Shown here: piece by piece, positions 38,521 to 52,680 of the stretch
How positions within the stretch are numbered: the first letter of the stretch is position 1
Layout of the letters: each line of letters opens with the position of its first letter
Assembly (NCBI RefSeq): GCF_045679555.1
Contig: NC_092091.1
Location: 19,502,572-19,566,571, forward strand
Direction of reading: 5' to 3'
Length of the DNA stretch: 64,000 nt
Source: Salvelinus alpinus
Taxonomy: Eukaryota > Chordata > Actinopteri > Salmoniformes > Salmonidae
The notes under the pieces: model-generated
What the model saw: the letters and a program-made list of their open reading frames with translations, nothing else
Told to the model about the DNA's origin: nothing
Databases searched by the model: none
Translations under genes and position numbers: made by a program

Positions 38521-38763
38521 TAAACGCACCTCAGATTGCAGCCCAAATAAATGCTTCACAGAGTTCAAGTAACCGACATCTCAACACCAACTGTACAGAG
38601 GAGACCGCGCGAATCAGACCTTCATGGTCGAATTGCCGCAAAGCAATCACTACTAAAGGACACCAATAAGAATAAGTGACTTGCTTGGACCAAGAACTAA
38701 AAGCTATGGACATTTGACCGGTGGAAATCTGTCCTTTGGTCTGATGAGTCCAAATTTGAGATG
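38521..38763 (+). mobile_element. Tc1-h transposase scrap
   Basis: 'gcacctcagattgcagccc' to 'gatgagtccaaatttgaga' is a short internal piece of a Tc1 transposase gene of another family ([24 protein letters not shown] text for WSDESKFE in a shifted frame). It lacks both termini and interrupts LINE-D between its two endonuclease halves. Confidence 0.65.
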
Positions 38764-38777
38764 TTTGTAAACAAATT

Positions 38778-41754
38778 GAGTGGTCATGTGATAATGAACT
38801 AGAATGTATTGGCCTGAACGTTACACTGTCTCCCCAAATGTCTTTTACCCTTATAGGAATGTATAGACCACCTTCAACCAAAGGTGTGTTTTTTGATCAG
38901 TTTAATAACATGCTTAGGGAATGTGATTTTGGGAAAGAGGTCATCTTAATGGGAGATTTTGATATTAATTATGAAGACAAGTATTGTAGGAAAACCCTCA
39001 AACGGATCACTAATACCTTTGACCTTACACAGCTAGTTAAAGGGCCAACCAGGGTGACTTGTTGCTCTAAAACACAGATTGATTTGGTGTTCAGTAATAA
39101 ACCAGAGAGAGTGACTAAATCATTCAATATGGTTACTGGGCTATCTAATCATAATCTGACACTTATAGCCAGAAAGCTGTCTAAGAGCAGGTTTAACCTC
39201 TCTACTGTTAGAAAGCCGGATCAACTAAGAATACCTAAGAGTGAATTAAACTATTTTGAAAACACAATTAAGGGAATTAACTGGAATGATCTCTTGTCCT
39301 ATACAGATGTGGAAGCTGATAGTCAGGTTTTTCTATCCACAATCCAGACTACAATAAATGGTTTCCTAAAGAAAATCAAATCCAAACCTGGCCAAAAGAG
39401 CACTCTTCCTTGGCTAAATGGAGAAATCTGGAAATTGATGAAAGAACGAGATTATGCTCAAAATATAGCCCTAAGATCCAAATGAGTGTCATGCCCTGAC
39501 CTTAGATATCTGTGTTTTTTTTAAATATATTTTGCTTAGGTCAGGGTGTGACTAGGGTGGGTAATCTAGTTTTTGTATGTCTAGGGGGTTTTGTATGTCT
39601 ATGTTGGCCTGATATGGTTCCCAATCAGAGACAGCTGTTTATCGTTGTCTCTGATTGGGGATCATATTTAGGTAGCCATTTTCCTCATTTGTGTTGTGGG
39701 ATCTTGACTATGTTTAGTTGCTTGTCTGCACTAGTTTGTATAGCGTTTCGTTCGTTCGTTCGTTCGTTCGTTCGTTCGTTCGTTCGTTCGTTCGTTTTGT
39801 TCGGTGTTCATTTATTAAAGAGTATGTACGCATACCACGCTGCGCCTTGGTCTCCTTCATACGCCGAACGTGACAATTAGAGCATGACAGACGTAGGTTT
39901 ACCATGTTGAGAAATAAGGTGATGAAAGAAATCAGACAGGCCAAGGCAAACTTTTTTATTAACATAATTTGTGAAGCAAAGGGAAATTCTAAATTGATCT
40001 GGGAGAATCTAAAAAAGTTAACAGGGAAAGACCGTAGTAACACTGCAAAAAGACTAGAAATGATGGTGAATAACAATCTAAAACAGGATGCAGTCGAAAT
40101 AGCAATAGCCTTCAATTCCTACTTTATTGACTCTGTCAGGGTACTGACACAGAACCCCTCCACTGGTTTCTTGGGCTCAGTGCTAGTGAATGACGCTCAA
40201 CCTGTCTTCATCATAAGGGAGGTTTCTGAGTCAAAGGTGAACAAGGTGATTAGCTCACTAAAGAACTCTAAAGCCAAAGATGTGTTTGGGCTGGACTCTA
40301 CAAAGAGTCACTCATTGGCCCCATTACTAAGGTCACCAACACATCTATTGGTCTGGGGGTGTTTCCAAGGGTATGGAAGTCGGCCATAATAACGGCCATC
40401 TTTAAATCGGGCGACCCTGCTGACGTGAGTAACTACAGGCCCATTAGTATACTACCTGTTGTGTCAAAGGTTGTTGAAAAGTGTGTAGCAGAACAACAAG
40501 CCCACCCCAACAACAGCCCCTTCACATTACACTCCATGCAGTTTGGCTTCAGAGCGAAATACTCCACAGAAACGGCCAACTGCTTTCTTCTGGAAAATGT
40601 GAAGTCCAAGATGGACTTAGGGGGCGTTGTTGGGGCTGTGTTTCTGGACCTAAGGAAGGCTTTTGATACTGTTAAACATGAGATTCTCATCACAAAATTG
40701 TCCAAGTTCAACTTTTCCCCCGATGCCTTAAGATGGATGAAATCATACCTTGAAGGCAGAACTCAGTGTGTCAGAGAGCAATGAGCTGTCGCCCACTCTT
40801 AGCTATGATGTGGGCGTGCCCCAAGGGTCAATACTGGGGCCCCTCCTGTTCAGCCTGTACATTAATGATCTGGCTTCTGTCTGTACTGGGTCTGAAGTTC
40901 AAATGTATGCAGATGATACAGTGATATATGTGCATACAAAGAGCAAACAACAAGCTGCACAAGAACTCACTACTGTAATGGTCCAGGTTACAAAGTGGCT
41001 CAGTGACTCGTGTTTGCATCTCAATGTGAAAAAAACTGTTTGCATGTTCTTCACATAGAGGGCAACAGATGCTACTGAGCCAGATGTCTATGTGTCAGGG
41101 GAGAAGCTCCAGGTGGTATCTGATTTTAAGTATCTTGGCATCATACTTGATTCCAACCTCTCTTTTAAAAAGCATGTGAAAAAGGTAATTCAAATAACCA
41201 AATTCAACCTAGCTAATTTCCGATTTATACAAAATTGTTTGACTACAGAGGTAACAAAACTGTACTTCAAATCTATGATACTCCCCCACTTAACATACTG
41301 CTTGACTAGTTGGGCCCAAGCTTGCTGTACAACATTAAAACCTATTCAGTCTGTCTACAAACAGGCTCTCAAAGTGCTTGATAGGAAGCCCAATAGCCAT
41401 CATCACTGTTACATCCTCAGAAAGCATGAGCTCCTGAGTTGGGAAAATCTTGTGCAATACACTGACGCATGTCTTGTATTCAAGATCCTAAATGACCTGG
41501 CTCCCCCTCCACTCAGTATTTTTGTTAAACAGAAAACCCAAACATATGGCAGCAGATCCACACGGTCTGCCATGAGAGGTGACTGTATAGTTCCCTTAAG
41601 GAAAAGCACCTTTAGTAAATCCGCTTTCTCTGTGAGAGCTTCCCATGTCTGGAATACACTGCCATCAGACACACATAACTGCACCACATATCACACTTTC
41701 ACAAAATGCATGAAGACATGGCTAAAGGTCAATCAGATTTGTGAACATTTGTGA
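38778..41754 (+). pseudogene. LINE-D endonuclease-RT polyprotein, broken
   Basis: 38838-39485 is the endonuclease rest: [32 protein letters not shown], and GLSNHNLTLI, where SDH has become SNH. After the solo LTR, 39904-41754 holds RT in several frames: [52 protein letters not shown] and [12 protein letters not shown] (YADD intact), then the C-terminal domain (LTYCLTSWAQACC; FSVRASHVWNTLPSDTH), ending TGA. Frameshifts near 40380 and 40780 and a stop near 41058 make it inactive. Confidence 0.87.
39487..39875 (+). mobile_element. Solo LTR-like element, copy 1, with (TTCG)n
   Basis: Begins TGTCATGCCCTGACC and ends CGAACGTGACA, so TG...CA termini. It is homologous end to end by eye to 62713-63101 ('gtctctgattggg', 'catatttaggtagcc', 'accacgctgcg'). 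It interrupts LINE-D, with near-matching 5-bp flanks (atgag / attag). 'attaaagagtatg' could be a polyadenylation signal. A (TTCG)12-like run (39747-39795) has expanded inside it. Confidence 0.7.
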
Positions 41755-42006
41755 ACACTTTCCATGTTGTCTGTTGTCTGTAGCTTGTGAGGTGTGGAAA
41801 CACTTTGTTGCTTTTATGAATTCTATCTTGCTGCTTTTTGTTCTATCTTGCTCTGTCTGTATGCTATGTCTTGCTTGTCCTATGTTGCTCTGCGTGTGCT
41901 CACTACTCAATGATTATCTATATTGGAATTGTTTTTAATAACCTGCCCAGGGACTGTGGTTGAAAATTGTCCATGTAAAAATAAAATAAACTCACACTCA
42001 AACTCA

Positions 42007-42916
42007 ATATAGATTAATGAGCCAAATCTGTTTTTCGTCCACTTTCATATTCAAAAGGATCCACCTTCCTTGCGAATCATTCCTGACTATTTGCACATTC
42101 AGATTGAGATTTTTGTTATTTAATATCATCACACCCTTTGAGTTCCTTTGTCCATGAGAGAAAATTATTTCACCACCCCATTCCTTTTCCCACGCAACTT
42201 CATCTAAGGATGTAGAGTGAGTTTCCTGTAAACAGTATATGTTATATTCCTTTTCTTTTAGCCATGTAAAGACTGATCTTTTTTTATATAATCTGCTAAA
42301 CCGTTACAATTATAACTGGCTATACTTATTTCACCCTTTACCATAACTAGATACTATTCTCAGTCTAAATTGACCATAATTATTGCTTGTAAAGTTACTG
42401 CCATCAGAGGTATTTATGAAGGTCAAAACTGGGGCTTTCAAATGTCTGATATTTAGAATTCAAGAAATAGGTTCTAGCAATATTTGTTTTATTCCCTTGC
42501 TTGTTTGCCTGTGAGCCAATGCCACAGATGATAGAAAATTGAGACAAGATATTATGTGTTTCGCAAATCTGAGTAGGTCAATGTGTATGATATTGGATGT
42601 GATATAGTGAGAGTGTGTACGATGTCTGTATAAGAGTAAGACTATAATGTGTGATGTCCAAATAAATAATAAAATTTGCATGGTTGAGTGTCTGTGTGTG
42701 TAACATGTAGTGCATATAGCCTTAATATTCATGATGATAATTGTAATCCATATCGTATCACCATCATAGTTGCATCATAATTACCTTTAACATAATTGAA
42801 AAACACATCCCAGCATTTCCTTAGCAAAAAAACTTTAGTTCGGATTAAAAACGATTTAATGAAAATGTTTTAATATAAACAACAAACCGAGTGTAGGCAG
42901 TACAATGTTCTGTTGC
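42007..42916 (-). pseudogene. L1-like 5' region and endonuclease start
   Basis: From about 42330 down to 42007 the minus strand spells the endonuclease N-terminus (blocks ETHSTSLDEVAWEKEWG and NDSQGRWI, then IWLINLY), continuous with 36908. The rest, to 42916, is untranslated or inter-ORF sequence. No ORF1 is recognisable, so this copy is 5'-truncated or its 5' part is too diverged to read. Confidence 0.72.
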
Positions 42917-42930
42917 CTGAGGCCAAGCTT
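42917..42930 (+). repeat. Target-site duplication, right copy (14 bp)
   Basis: ctgaggccaagctt, matching 28451-28464. Downstream, LINE-A continues with 'cctgccgtccaggaactc'. Confidence 0.85.
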
Positions 42931-43140
42931 CCTGCCGTCCAGGAACTCTATACCAGGCGGTGTCAGAGGAAGGCCCTAAAACTTGTCAAAGACTCCAGCC
43001 ACCCTAGTCATAGACTGTTCTCTCTGCCTCCGCATGGCAAGTGGGACCGGAGCGCCAAGTCTAGGTCCAAGAGGCTTCTAAACAGCTTCTACCCCCAAGC
43101 CATAAGACTCCTGAACATCTAATCAAATGGCTACCCAGAC

Positions 43141-43258
43141 CTAGAGAAACCTCTCTAGGTTTCTTCCTAGGTTCTGGCCTTTCTAGGGAGTTTTTCCTAG
43201 CCACCGTGCTTCTACAGCTGATCTAAGAAGGGCTTTATAAATACATTTGATTGATTAA
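43141..43258 (+). mobile_element. LINE-B 3' tail fragment
   Basis: 'ctctaggtttcttcctagg' to 'ataaatacatttgattgatt' matches LINE-B at 8020-8185 with an internal deletion. It abuts the truncated LINE-A 3' UTR. Confidence 0.7.
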
Positions 43259-43261
43259 TTG

Positions 43262-43561
43262 AATTGAGAAAGCAAGCGACTCTAGTGTTGATGATATAGT
43301 AGTAGAAACACCCCAGCCATTAGTGAATGTTTGTCAATTAAGAGAACCGGACACGCTTAGTGTGAAAAAGGTGGATTTTGTGCCGTTTATTGCAACGATT
43401 ATTAATTGTACTGCTCAAGTGTCGAAGAAATCCCCAAAATTGGACATCCTTGTGGCTGCGGCAGAAACGTTTCTGGGCTTGAAAGAATTCACAGCAGAAG
43501 ACCTGCAAGGGGTACTGGCAACAGAAAAAGTATCGCCCTACCAGGCTCCTGAGCCTGTGTA
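43262..43561 (+). pseudogene. Gag/ORF1-like fragment, C-terminal part
   Basis: Open from upstream of 43323 to TAG 43561: NVCQLREPDTLSVKKVDFVP, INCTAQVSKKSPKLDILVAA, ETFLGLKEFTAEDLQGVL. I judge this the C-terminal end of the same repeated protein whose N-terminal part is at 25799-26234, in the same orientation. The central part is absent. It has no start of its own and is not a host gene. Confidence 0.5.
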
Positions 43562-43786
43562 GGGATCAGATTGCACAGGATTTTATTAGCAGAAGTAGCG
43601 TGAATTTTGGTTAATGTTTTTGGTTTTTGGTAGTTCATATGAATTTGTTCATCCAAAACATATTTCGTTTTTGGGGATATTTTACGACTCCGATATTTTA
43701 CTGCCGCGATTCATATGTATACAGTGGATATGTACAGATAAATGTGATATTTGCGGCTCTCTCAACCCCAATTGATAGCACAATGC
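43562..43786. other. No gene; probably the 3' part of the ORF1-like repeat
   Basis: T-rich text following the stop at 43561, with nothing else recognisable. Confidence 0.4.
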
Positions 43787-43941
43787 AGTGGAGGCTGCTG
43801 AGGGGAGGACGGCTCATAATAATGGCTGAAATGGAGTCAATGGAATGGTAGCAAACATCTGGTTTCCATGTGGTTGATACCATTCCATTAATTCCATTCC
43901 AGCCATTACTATGAGCCGTCCTCCCTTCAGCAGCCTCCACT
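43787..43941. repeat. Palindromic MITE
   Basis: 'agtggaggctgctgagggg' at 43787 and 'cttcagcagcctccact' ending at 43941 are inverted, and pairing continues through 'gaggacggctcataataatgg'. About 155 bp long, it is a frequent short DNA-transposon derivative in salmonids. Confidence 0.85.
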
Positions 43942-44399
43942 AGTACAATGTACACACATACACGTATATTTTCAGATTGTGAGTGTGTGATATGGGGGTT
44001 GGAAACATGTTTATTTTGACAACACTGCCATGTTGCACTAAGCTTTGCTGTTGGAAAACCACATCAGTGTCCGACTTTGGGCTGTAGCTGATGCACCTCC
44101 CGACTTCACTCCTGGACTTTGGTCTATAGTCGGTTACAGGTGTAAAATAAACCCCTGAAACTAGATCCCCTACATACTGGTCTTGACGAGAAGACAAAAA
44201 CTGTTTAACCAATCCAGTATATGTGGAAGAAGAGTTAAGATAGTGTCACCTTGTTAACAACCAAAGAGGAAGTTGCATCACAGGCTGTCTTTCCATTTCC
44301 CCTGAAAACCGGAATATCCGGTTGTTGGGGACTCGGCAGAGGCTAGTTTCTGCCTTACCACTCAAACAAGCCCATTGAGTACGGTATTGCAGTCACAAG
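43942..44399 (+). promoter_or_regulatory. hsd11b1l: Upstream region and 5' UTR of hsd11b1l
   Basis: The 120 bp before the ATG ('aaaaccggaatatccggttg', a short palindrome at about 44305-44324, then 'actcggcagaggc') is repeat-free and probably holds promoter and 5' UTR. No TATA box is evident. 43942-44280 shows nothing recognisable. Confidence 0.4.
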
Positions 44400-47322
<2,923 letters not shown>

Positions 47323-47387
47323 ACATATGCTTGAAATATACGTTATGATGAGAGAAGAAAAATCAAGAAAGCATACAGTATTATTAT

Positions 47388-47570
47388 TTTTTATTTATTT
47401 CACCTTTATTTAACCAGGTAGGCCAGTTGAGAACAAGTTCTCATTTACAACTGCGACCTGGCCAAGATAAAGCAAAGCAGTGCGACACAAACAACAACAC
47501 AGAGTTACACATGGAATAAACAAACATACAGTCAATAACACAATAGAGAAAAAAATATATAAATTATATA
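47388..47570 (-). mobile_element. LINE-C 3' end, antisense
   Basis: 'tatttcacctttatttaacc' to 'aataacacaatagagaaaa' matches the antisense LINE-C at 9037-9195. It starts 65 bp past the hsd11b1l stop, so it may lie within its 3' UTR. Confidence 0.75.
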
Positions 47571-47998
47571 GAGCCCTTATTGCATGGAACTTCCTTCCAT
47601 CTCATATTGCTCAAATAAACAGCAAACCTGGTTTCAAAAAACAGACAAAGCAACACCTCACAGCACATCGACTCTCCCCTATTTGATCTAGATAGTTAGT
47701 GTGTATGTATTGATATGTAGGCTATGTGTACCTTTTTTTTTAAAATGTATGTAGTTCTGTCCTGCTGTTCTTGCTTATTGATGTTCTGAATTAAAGTGGC
47801 TTGTGAAAGTATTCACCCCCCTTGGCATTTTCCCTATTTTGTTGCCTTACAACCTGGAATTAAAATGGATTTTTGGGGGGTTTGTATCATTTGATTTACA
47901 CAAGATGCCAACCACTTTGAAGATGCAAAATAATTTTTTTTGTGAAACAAACAAGAAAGAAGACGAAAAAAATGAAAACTTGCAGCTGAGAGTGCATA

Positions 47999-49527
47999 CA
48001 GTTGAAGTCGGAAGTTTACATACACTTAGGTTGGAGTCATTAAAACTCATTTTTCAACCACTCCACAAATGTATTATTAACAAACTAGGGTTTTAGCAAG
48101 TCGGTTAGGACATCTACTTTGTGCATGACACAAGTCATTTTTCCAACAATTGTTTATAGACAGATTATTTCAATAATAATTCACTGTATCACAATTCCAG
48201 TGGATCAGAAGTTTACATACACTAAGTTGACTGTGCATTTAAACAGCTTGGAAAAGCGTGCACTTGTGGATGTATTTCAAACTCAGTGCCTCTGCTTGAC
48301 ATCATGGGAAAATCAAAAGAAATCAGCCAAGACCTCAGAAAAACAATTGTAGATCTCCAAAAGTCTGGCTCATCCTTGGGAGCAATTTCCAAACGCCTGA
48401 AGGTACCACGTTCATCTGTACAAACAACAGTACGCAAGTATAAACACCATGGGACCACACAGCCGTCATACCGCTCAGGAAGGAGACGCGTTCTGTCTCT
48501 TAGAGATGAACGTACTTTGGTGCGAAAAGTGAATATGAACAGCAAAGGATCTTGTGAAGATGCTGGAGGAAACAGGTACAAAAGTATCTATATCCACAGT
48601 AAAACGAGTCCTACATCGACATAATCTGAAAGGCCGCTCAGCAAGGAAGAAGCCACTGCTCAAAAACCGCCATAAAAAAGCCAGACTACGGTTTACAACT
48701 GCACATGGGGAAAAATATCAAACTTTTTGGAGAAATGTCCTCTGGTCTGATGAAACAAAAATGGAACTAATTGGCCATAATGACCATCGTTATGTTTGGA
48801 GGGAAAAGGGGGAGGCTTGCAAGCCGAAGAACACCATCCCAACCGTGAAGCACGGGGAGTGGCAGCATCATGTTGTGGGGGTGCTTTGCTGCAGGAGGGT
48901 CTTGTGCACTTCACAAAATAGATGGCATCATGAGGGAGGAAAATTAGGTGGATATATTGAAGCAACATCTCCAGACATCACTCAGGAAGTTAAAGCTTGG
49001 GTCTGGGTCTGGACAATGACCCCAAGCATACTTCCAAAGTTGTGGCAAAATGGCTTAAGGACAACAAAGTCAAGGTTTTGGAGTGGCCATCACAAAGCCC
49101 TGACCTCAATCCTATAGAAAATTTGTGGGCAGAACTGAAAAAGCGTGTGTGAGCAAGGAGGCCTACAAACCTGACTCAGTTACACCAGCTCTGTCAGGAG
49201 GAATTGGCCAACATTCACCCAACTTATTGTGGGAAGCTTGTGGAAGGTTACCCAAAACGTTTGACCCAAGTTAAACAATTTAAAGGCAATTCTACCAAAT
49301 ACAAATTGAGTGTATGTACACTTCTGACCCACTGGGAATGTGATGAAAGAAATAAAAGCTGAAATAAATCATTCTCTCTACTATTATTCTGACATTTCAC
49401 ATTCTTAAAATAACGTGGTGATCCTAACTGACCTAAAACAGGGACTTTTTACTAGGATTAAATGTTAGGAATTGTGAAAATTTAAATGTATTTGGCTAAG
49501 GTGTACGTAAACTTCCGACTTCAACTG
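47999..49527 (+). mobile_element. Tc1-a (Sleeping Beauty-like) copy 2, both ends present
   Basis: TA at 47997-47998 and 49528-49529. Ends 'cagttgaagtcggaagttta' and 'aaacttccgacttcaactg'; inner direct repeats near 48203 and 49320. At 1529 bp it is slightly shorter than the usual ~1.6 kb because of internal deletions. Confidence 0.93.
48304..49302 (+). pseudogene. Tc1-a transposase, frameshifted (copy 2)
   Basis: [20 protein letters not shown] runs intact to DERTLVRKV, then a small deletion near 48532 shifts the frame. The second part (48554 on: [37 protein letters not shown]) shifts again near 48856 within the glycine-rich box. The last blocks ([14 protein letters not shown] then TGA) are in a third frame. 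Catalytic text is present but cannot be translated as one protein. Confidence 0.9.
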
Positions 49528-49653
49528 TACCTATTCACCCCCCCCCCCCCAAAGTCAATACTTTGTAGAGCCACCTTTTGCAGCAATTACAGCTGCCTGT
49601 CTCTTGGGGTATGTCTCTATAAGCTTGGCACATCTTGCCACTGGGATTTTTGC

Positions 49654-50532
49654 CTATTCTTCAAGACAAAACTGCTCCAGCTCCTTCAATTTGGATGGGT
49701 TCTGCTGGTGTACAGCAATCTTTAAGTCATACCACAGATTCTCAATTGGATTGAGGTCTGGACTTTGACTAGGCCATTCCAAGACATTGAAATATTCCCC
49801 CTTAAACCACTCGAATGTTGCTTCAGCAGTATGCTTAGGGTCATTGTCCTGCTGGAAGGTGAACCTCTGTCCCAGTCTCAAATCTCTGGAAGACTGAAAC
49901 AGGTTTCTCTCAAAAATGTCCCCGTATTTTGCGCCATCCATCATTTCTTAATTCTGAACAGTTTCCCAGTCCCTGTCGATGAGAAACATGGGATGGGGTT
50001 CTCGGGGTGATGGGGGGTGTTGGGTTTGCGCCAGACATAGCATTTTCCTTGATGGCCAAAAGCTACATTTTTGTCTCGTCTGACCAGAGTACCTTCTTCC
50101 ATATGTTTGGGGAGTCTCCCACATGCCTTTGGTGAACACCAAACGTGTTTGCTTATTTTTTTCTTTTATCAATGGCTTTTTTCTGGCCACTCTTCCGTAA
50201 AGACCAGCTCTGTGGAGTGTACGGCTTAAAGTGGTCCTATGGACAGATACTCCAATCTCTGCTATAAAGCTTTGCAGCTCCTTCAGGGTTATCTTTGGTC
50301 TCTTTGTTGCCTCTCTTATCAATGCCATCCTTGTCTGGTCCGTGAGTTTTGGTGGGCAGCCCTCTCTTGGCAGGTTTGTTGTGGTACCATATTCTTTAAA
50401 TTTTTTAATAATGGATTTAATGGTGCCCCGTGGGATGTTCAAAGTTTCTGATATTTTTTTATAACCCAACCCTGATCTGTACTTCTCCACAACTATGTCC
50501 CTGACGAGTTTGGAGAGCTCCTTGGGCTTCAT
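49654..50532 (-). pseudogene. Tc1-b transposase, frameshifted
   Basis: From ATG 50532: MKPKELSKLVRDIVVEKYRS, NIPRGTIKSIIKKFKEYG, RTLHRAGLYGRVARKKPLI. The frame is lost around 50100 and recovers by 49944 with [35 protein letters not shown] and NPIENLWYDLK. The first catalytic block is scrambled. Dead. Confidence 0.87.
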
Positions 50533-51436
50533 GGTGCTGCTTGCTTGGTGGTGCCACTTGCTTGGTGGTGTTGCAGACTCTGGGGCCTTTCAGAACAGGT
50601 GTATATGTACTGAGATCATGTGACAGATCATGTGACACTTAGATTGCACACAGGTGGACTTTATTTAACAAATTATGTGACTTCTGGAGGTAATTGGTTG
50701 CACCAGATCTTATTTAGGGGCTTCATAGCAAAGTGGGTGAATACATATGCATGCACGCATCACTTTCCCGTTGAAACAAGTAATTTTTTTCATTTCACTT
50801 CACTAATTTGGACTATTTTGTGTAATTCCATTACATGAAATCCAAATAAAAATCATTTGAAATGACAGGCTGTAATGCAACAAAATAGGAAAAATGCCAA
50901 GGGGGATGAATACTTTTGCAAGGCACTGTAAGTCATGTTTCATGTTTTGTGTGGACCCCAGGAAGAGTAGCTGCTGCTTTTGTAACAGCTAATGGGGATC
51001 CTAATAAAATACCAAATACCAAATGATATCGCGTCTATATACAGTTCATTCGGAAAGTATTCAGACCCCTTGACATTTCCACATTTTGAAAAGTTACATC
51101 CTTATTCCAAAATTGATTAAATAAACAATTTTCCTCATCAATCTACACACAATACCTCATAATGACGAAGCGAAAACAGGTTTTTAGAAATATTTGCAAA
51201 TGTATTACAAAGAAAAACAGATACCTTATTTACATAAGTATTCAGACCCTTTGCTAGGGGAATCGAAATTGAGCTCAGGTGCATCCTGTTTCCAATGATC
51301 ATCCTTGAGATGTTTCTACAACTTGATTGGAATACCCTTGTGGAAAATTCAATTGATTGGACAAGATTTGGAAAAGCACACACCTGTCTACATGAGGTCC
51401 CACAGTTGGCAGTGCATGTCTGAGCAAAAACCAAGC

Positions 51437-52500
51437 CATGATGTCGAAGGAATTGTCCGTAGAGATCCAAGACCAGATTGTATCTAGAAACAGATCTGGG
51501 GAAAGGTACCAAAAAATGTCTGCATCATTAGATTTAGATTTTATTTGGATCTCTTTTAGTCCCCATTTGGACTAATCTTCCAAGAGTCATTCAACATTAA
51601 AATACAATTTCTAATACGAACACATTTTCACATATAACACACTATTACAAACATACATAATATACTAACATAATGACCCATTGAAGGCATTGAAGGTCCC
51701 TAAGAACACTGTGGCCTCCATCATTCTTAAATGGACGAAGTTTGGAACCACCAAGACTCTTCCTAGAGCTGGCCGCCCGGCCAAACTGAGCAATCGGGGG
51801 AAAAGGGCTTTGTTCAGGGAGGTGACCAAGAACCCGATGGTCACTCTGACAGCGCTCAAGAGTTCCTCTGTGGAGATGGGAGAACCTTCCAGAAGGACCA
51901 CCATCTCTGCAGCACTTCGCCAATCAGGCCTTTATGGTAGAGTGGCCAGATGGAAGCCACTACTCAGTAAAAGGCACATGATATCCCACTTGGAGTTTGC
52001 CAAAAGGCACCTAAAGGACTCTCAGACCATGAAAAACAAGATTCTCAGGTGTGATGAAACCAAGATTGAACTCGTTGGTGTGAATGCCAAGAGTCACATC
52101 TGGAGGAAACCTTGCACCAACCCTACGGTGAAGCATGGTGGTGTCAGCATCATTCTGTGGGGATGTTTTTCAGCGGCAGGGACTGGGAGACTAGTCAGGA
52201 TCGAGGGAAAGATGAACGGAGCAAAGTACAGAGAGATCCTTGATGAAAACCTGTTCCAGAGAACTCAGGACCTCAGACTGGGGCAAAGGTTCCCCTTCCA
52301 ACAGGACAGCGACCATAAGCACACAGCCAAGACAACATAGGAGTGGCTTCAGGACAAGTCTCTGAATATCCTTGAGTGGCCCAGCCAGAGCCCGGACTTG
52401 AACCTGATCGAACATCTCTGGTGAGACCTAAATAAGCTGTGCAGCGATGCTCCCCATCCAACCTGACAGATCTTGGATCTGCAGAGAAGAACGGGAGTAA
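51437..52500 (+). pseudogene. Tc1-d transposase, broken (copy 2)
   Basis: MSKELSVEIQDQIV-like start near 51437, broken by the LINE-E fragment. 51681-52340 is open: [73 protein letters not shown] and FPFQQDSDHKHTAKTT, then [19 protein letters not shown] follows, with a further TGA. The DND box reads DSD. Confidence 0.88.
51530..51688 (-). mobile_element. LINE-E-like 3' tail fragment, antisense
   Basis: 'gatttagattttatttggatc' at the left is an inverted A-rich tail. The segment splits Tc1-d text 'tgtctgca' from 'ttgaaggcattgaaggtccc'. Related to the LINE-E tail at 50970-51010. Confidence 0.6.
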
Positions 52501-52597
52501 CTCCCCAAATTCAGGTGTGCCAATATTGCATTGTCATACTCAAGAAGACTCAAGGCTGTAATCACTGCCAAAGGTGCTTCAACAAAGTACTGAGTAA

Positions 52598-52680
52598 TTT
52601 GTATTATATTTAAACTTCATTTCACTAGGCACGTCAGTTAAGAATTTTTTTTTTAATTACAATGACGGCTACTTGAGTTA
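52598..52680 (-). mobile_element. SINE 3' tail-like fragment, antisense
   Basis: 'ttcactaggcacgtcagttaag' and 'attacaatgacggc' match the reverse complement of the SINE tail at 20245-20290. Confidence 0.5.

Larger units (their letters stand above)
36909..42006 (+). mobile_element. LINE-D, near full length, inside the L1-like element
   Basis: Sense non-LTR element of the jockey/CR1 group with endonuclease and RT, ending in 'aaaaataaaataaactcac' near 41990. L1 text 'ggaccatat' on the left resumes as 'atatagattaatgagcc' on the right, giving an atat duplication. Passengers are TTAA element 3 (37104-38490), a Tc1-h scrap (38521-38763) and a solo LTR (39487-39875). Confidence 0.82.
47794..50928 (-). 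mobile_element. Tc1-b, holding Tc1-a
   Basis: Ends 'agtggcttgtgaaagtattc' (47794, degraded) and 'gaatacttttgcaaggcactg' (50928) with TA on each side. Subtracting the nested Tc1-a (47999-49527) leaves about 1.6 kb, the normal Tc1 size. Confidence 0.87.
47571..51021 (+). mobile_element. LINE-E 3' remnant, split by Tc1-b
   Basis: 47571-47793 carries a LINE C-terminal scrap (LIAWNFLPSHIAQINS, KQTKQHLTAHRLSPI, stop) and the start of its 3' UTR. 50931-51021 carries the rest ('ttttgtgtggaccccagg...ctaatggggatcctaataaa', tail 'aaataccaaataccaaa'). The two join across the TA duplication of Tc1-b. Confidence 0.78.
51042..52597 (+). mobile_element. Tc1-d copy 2, right end lost
   Basis: The left terminus 'cagttcattcggaaagtatt' follows TA 51040-51041. 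It runs to 'caaagtactgagtaa' at about 52597, with no right terminal repeat. A LINE-E tail fragment (about 51530-51688) interrupts it. Confidence 0.85.
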
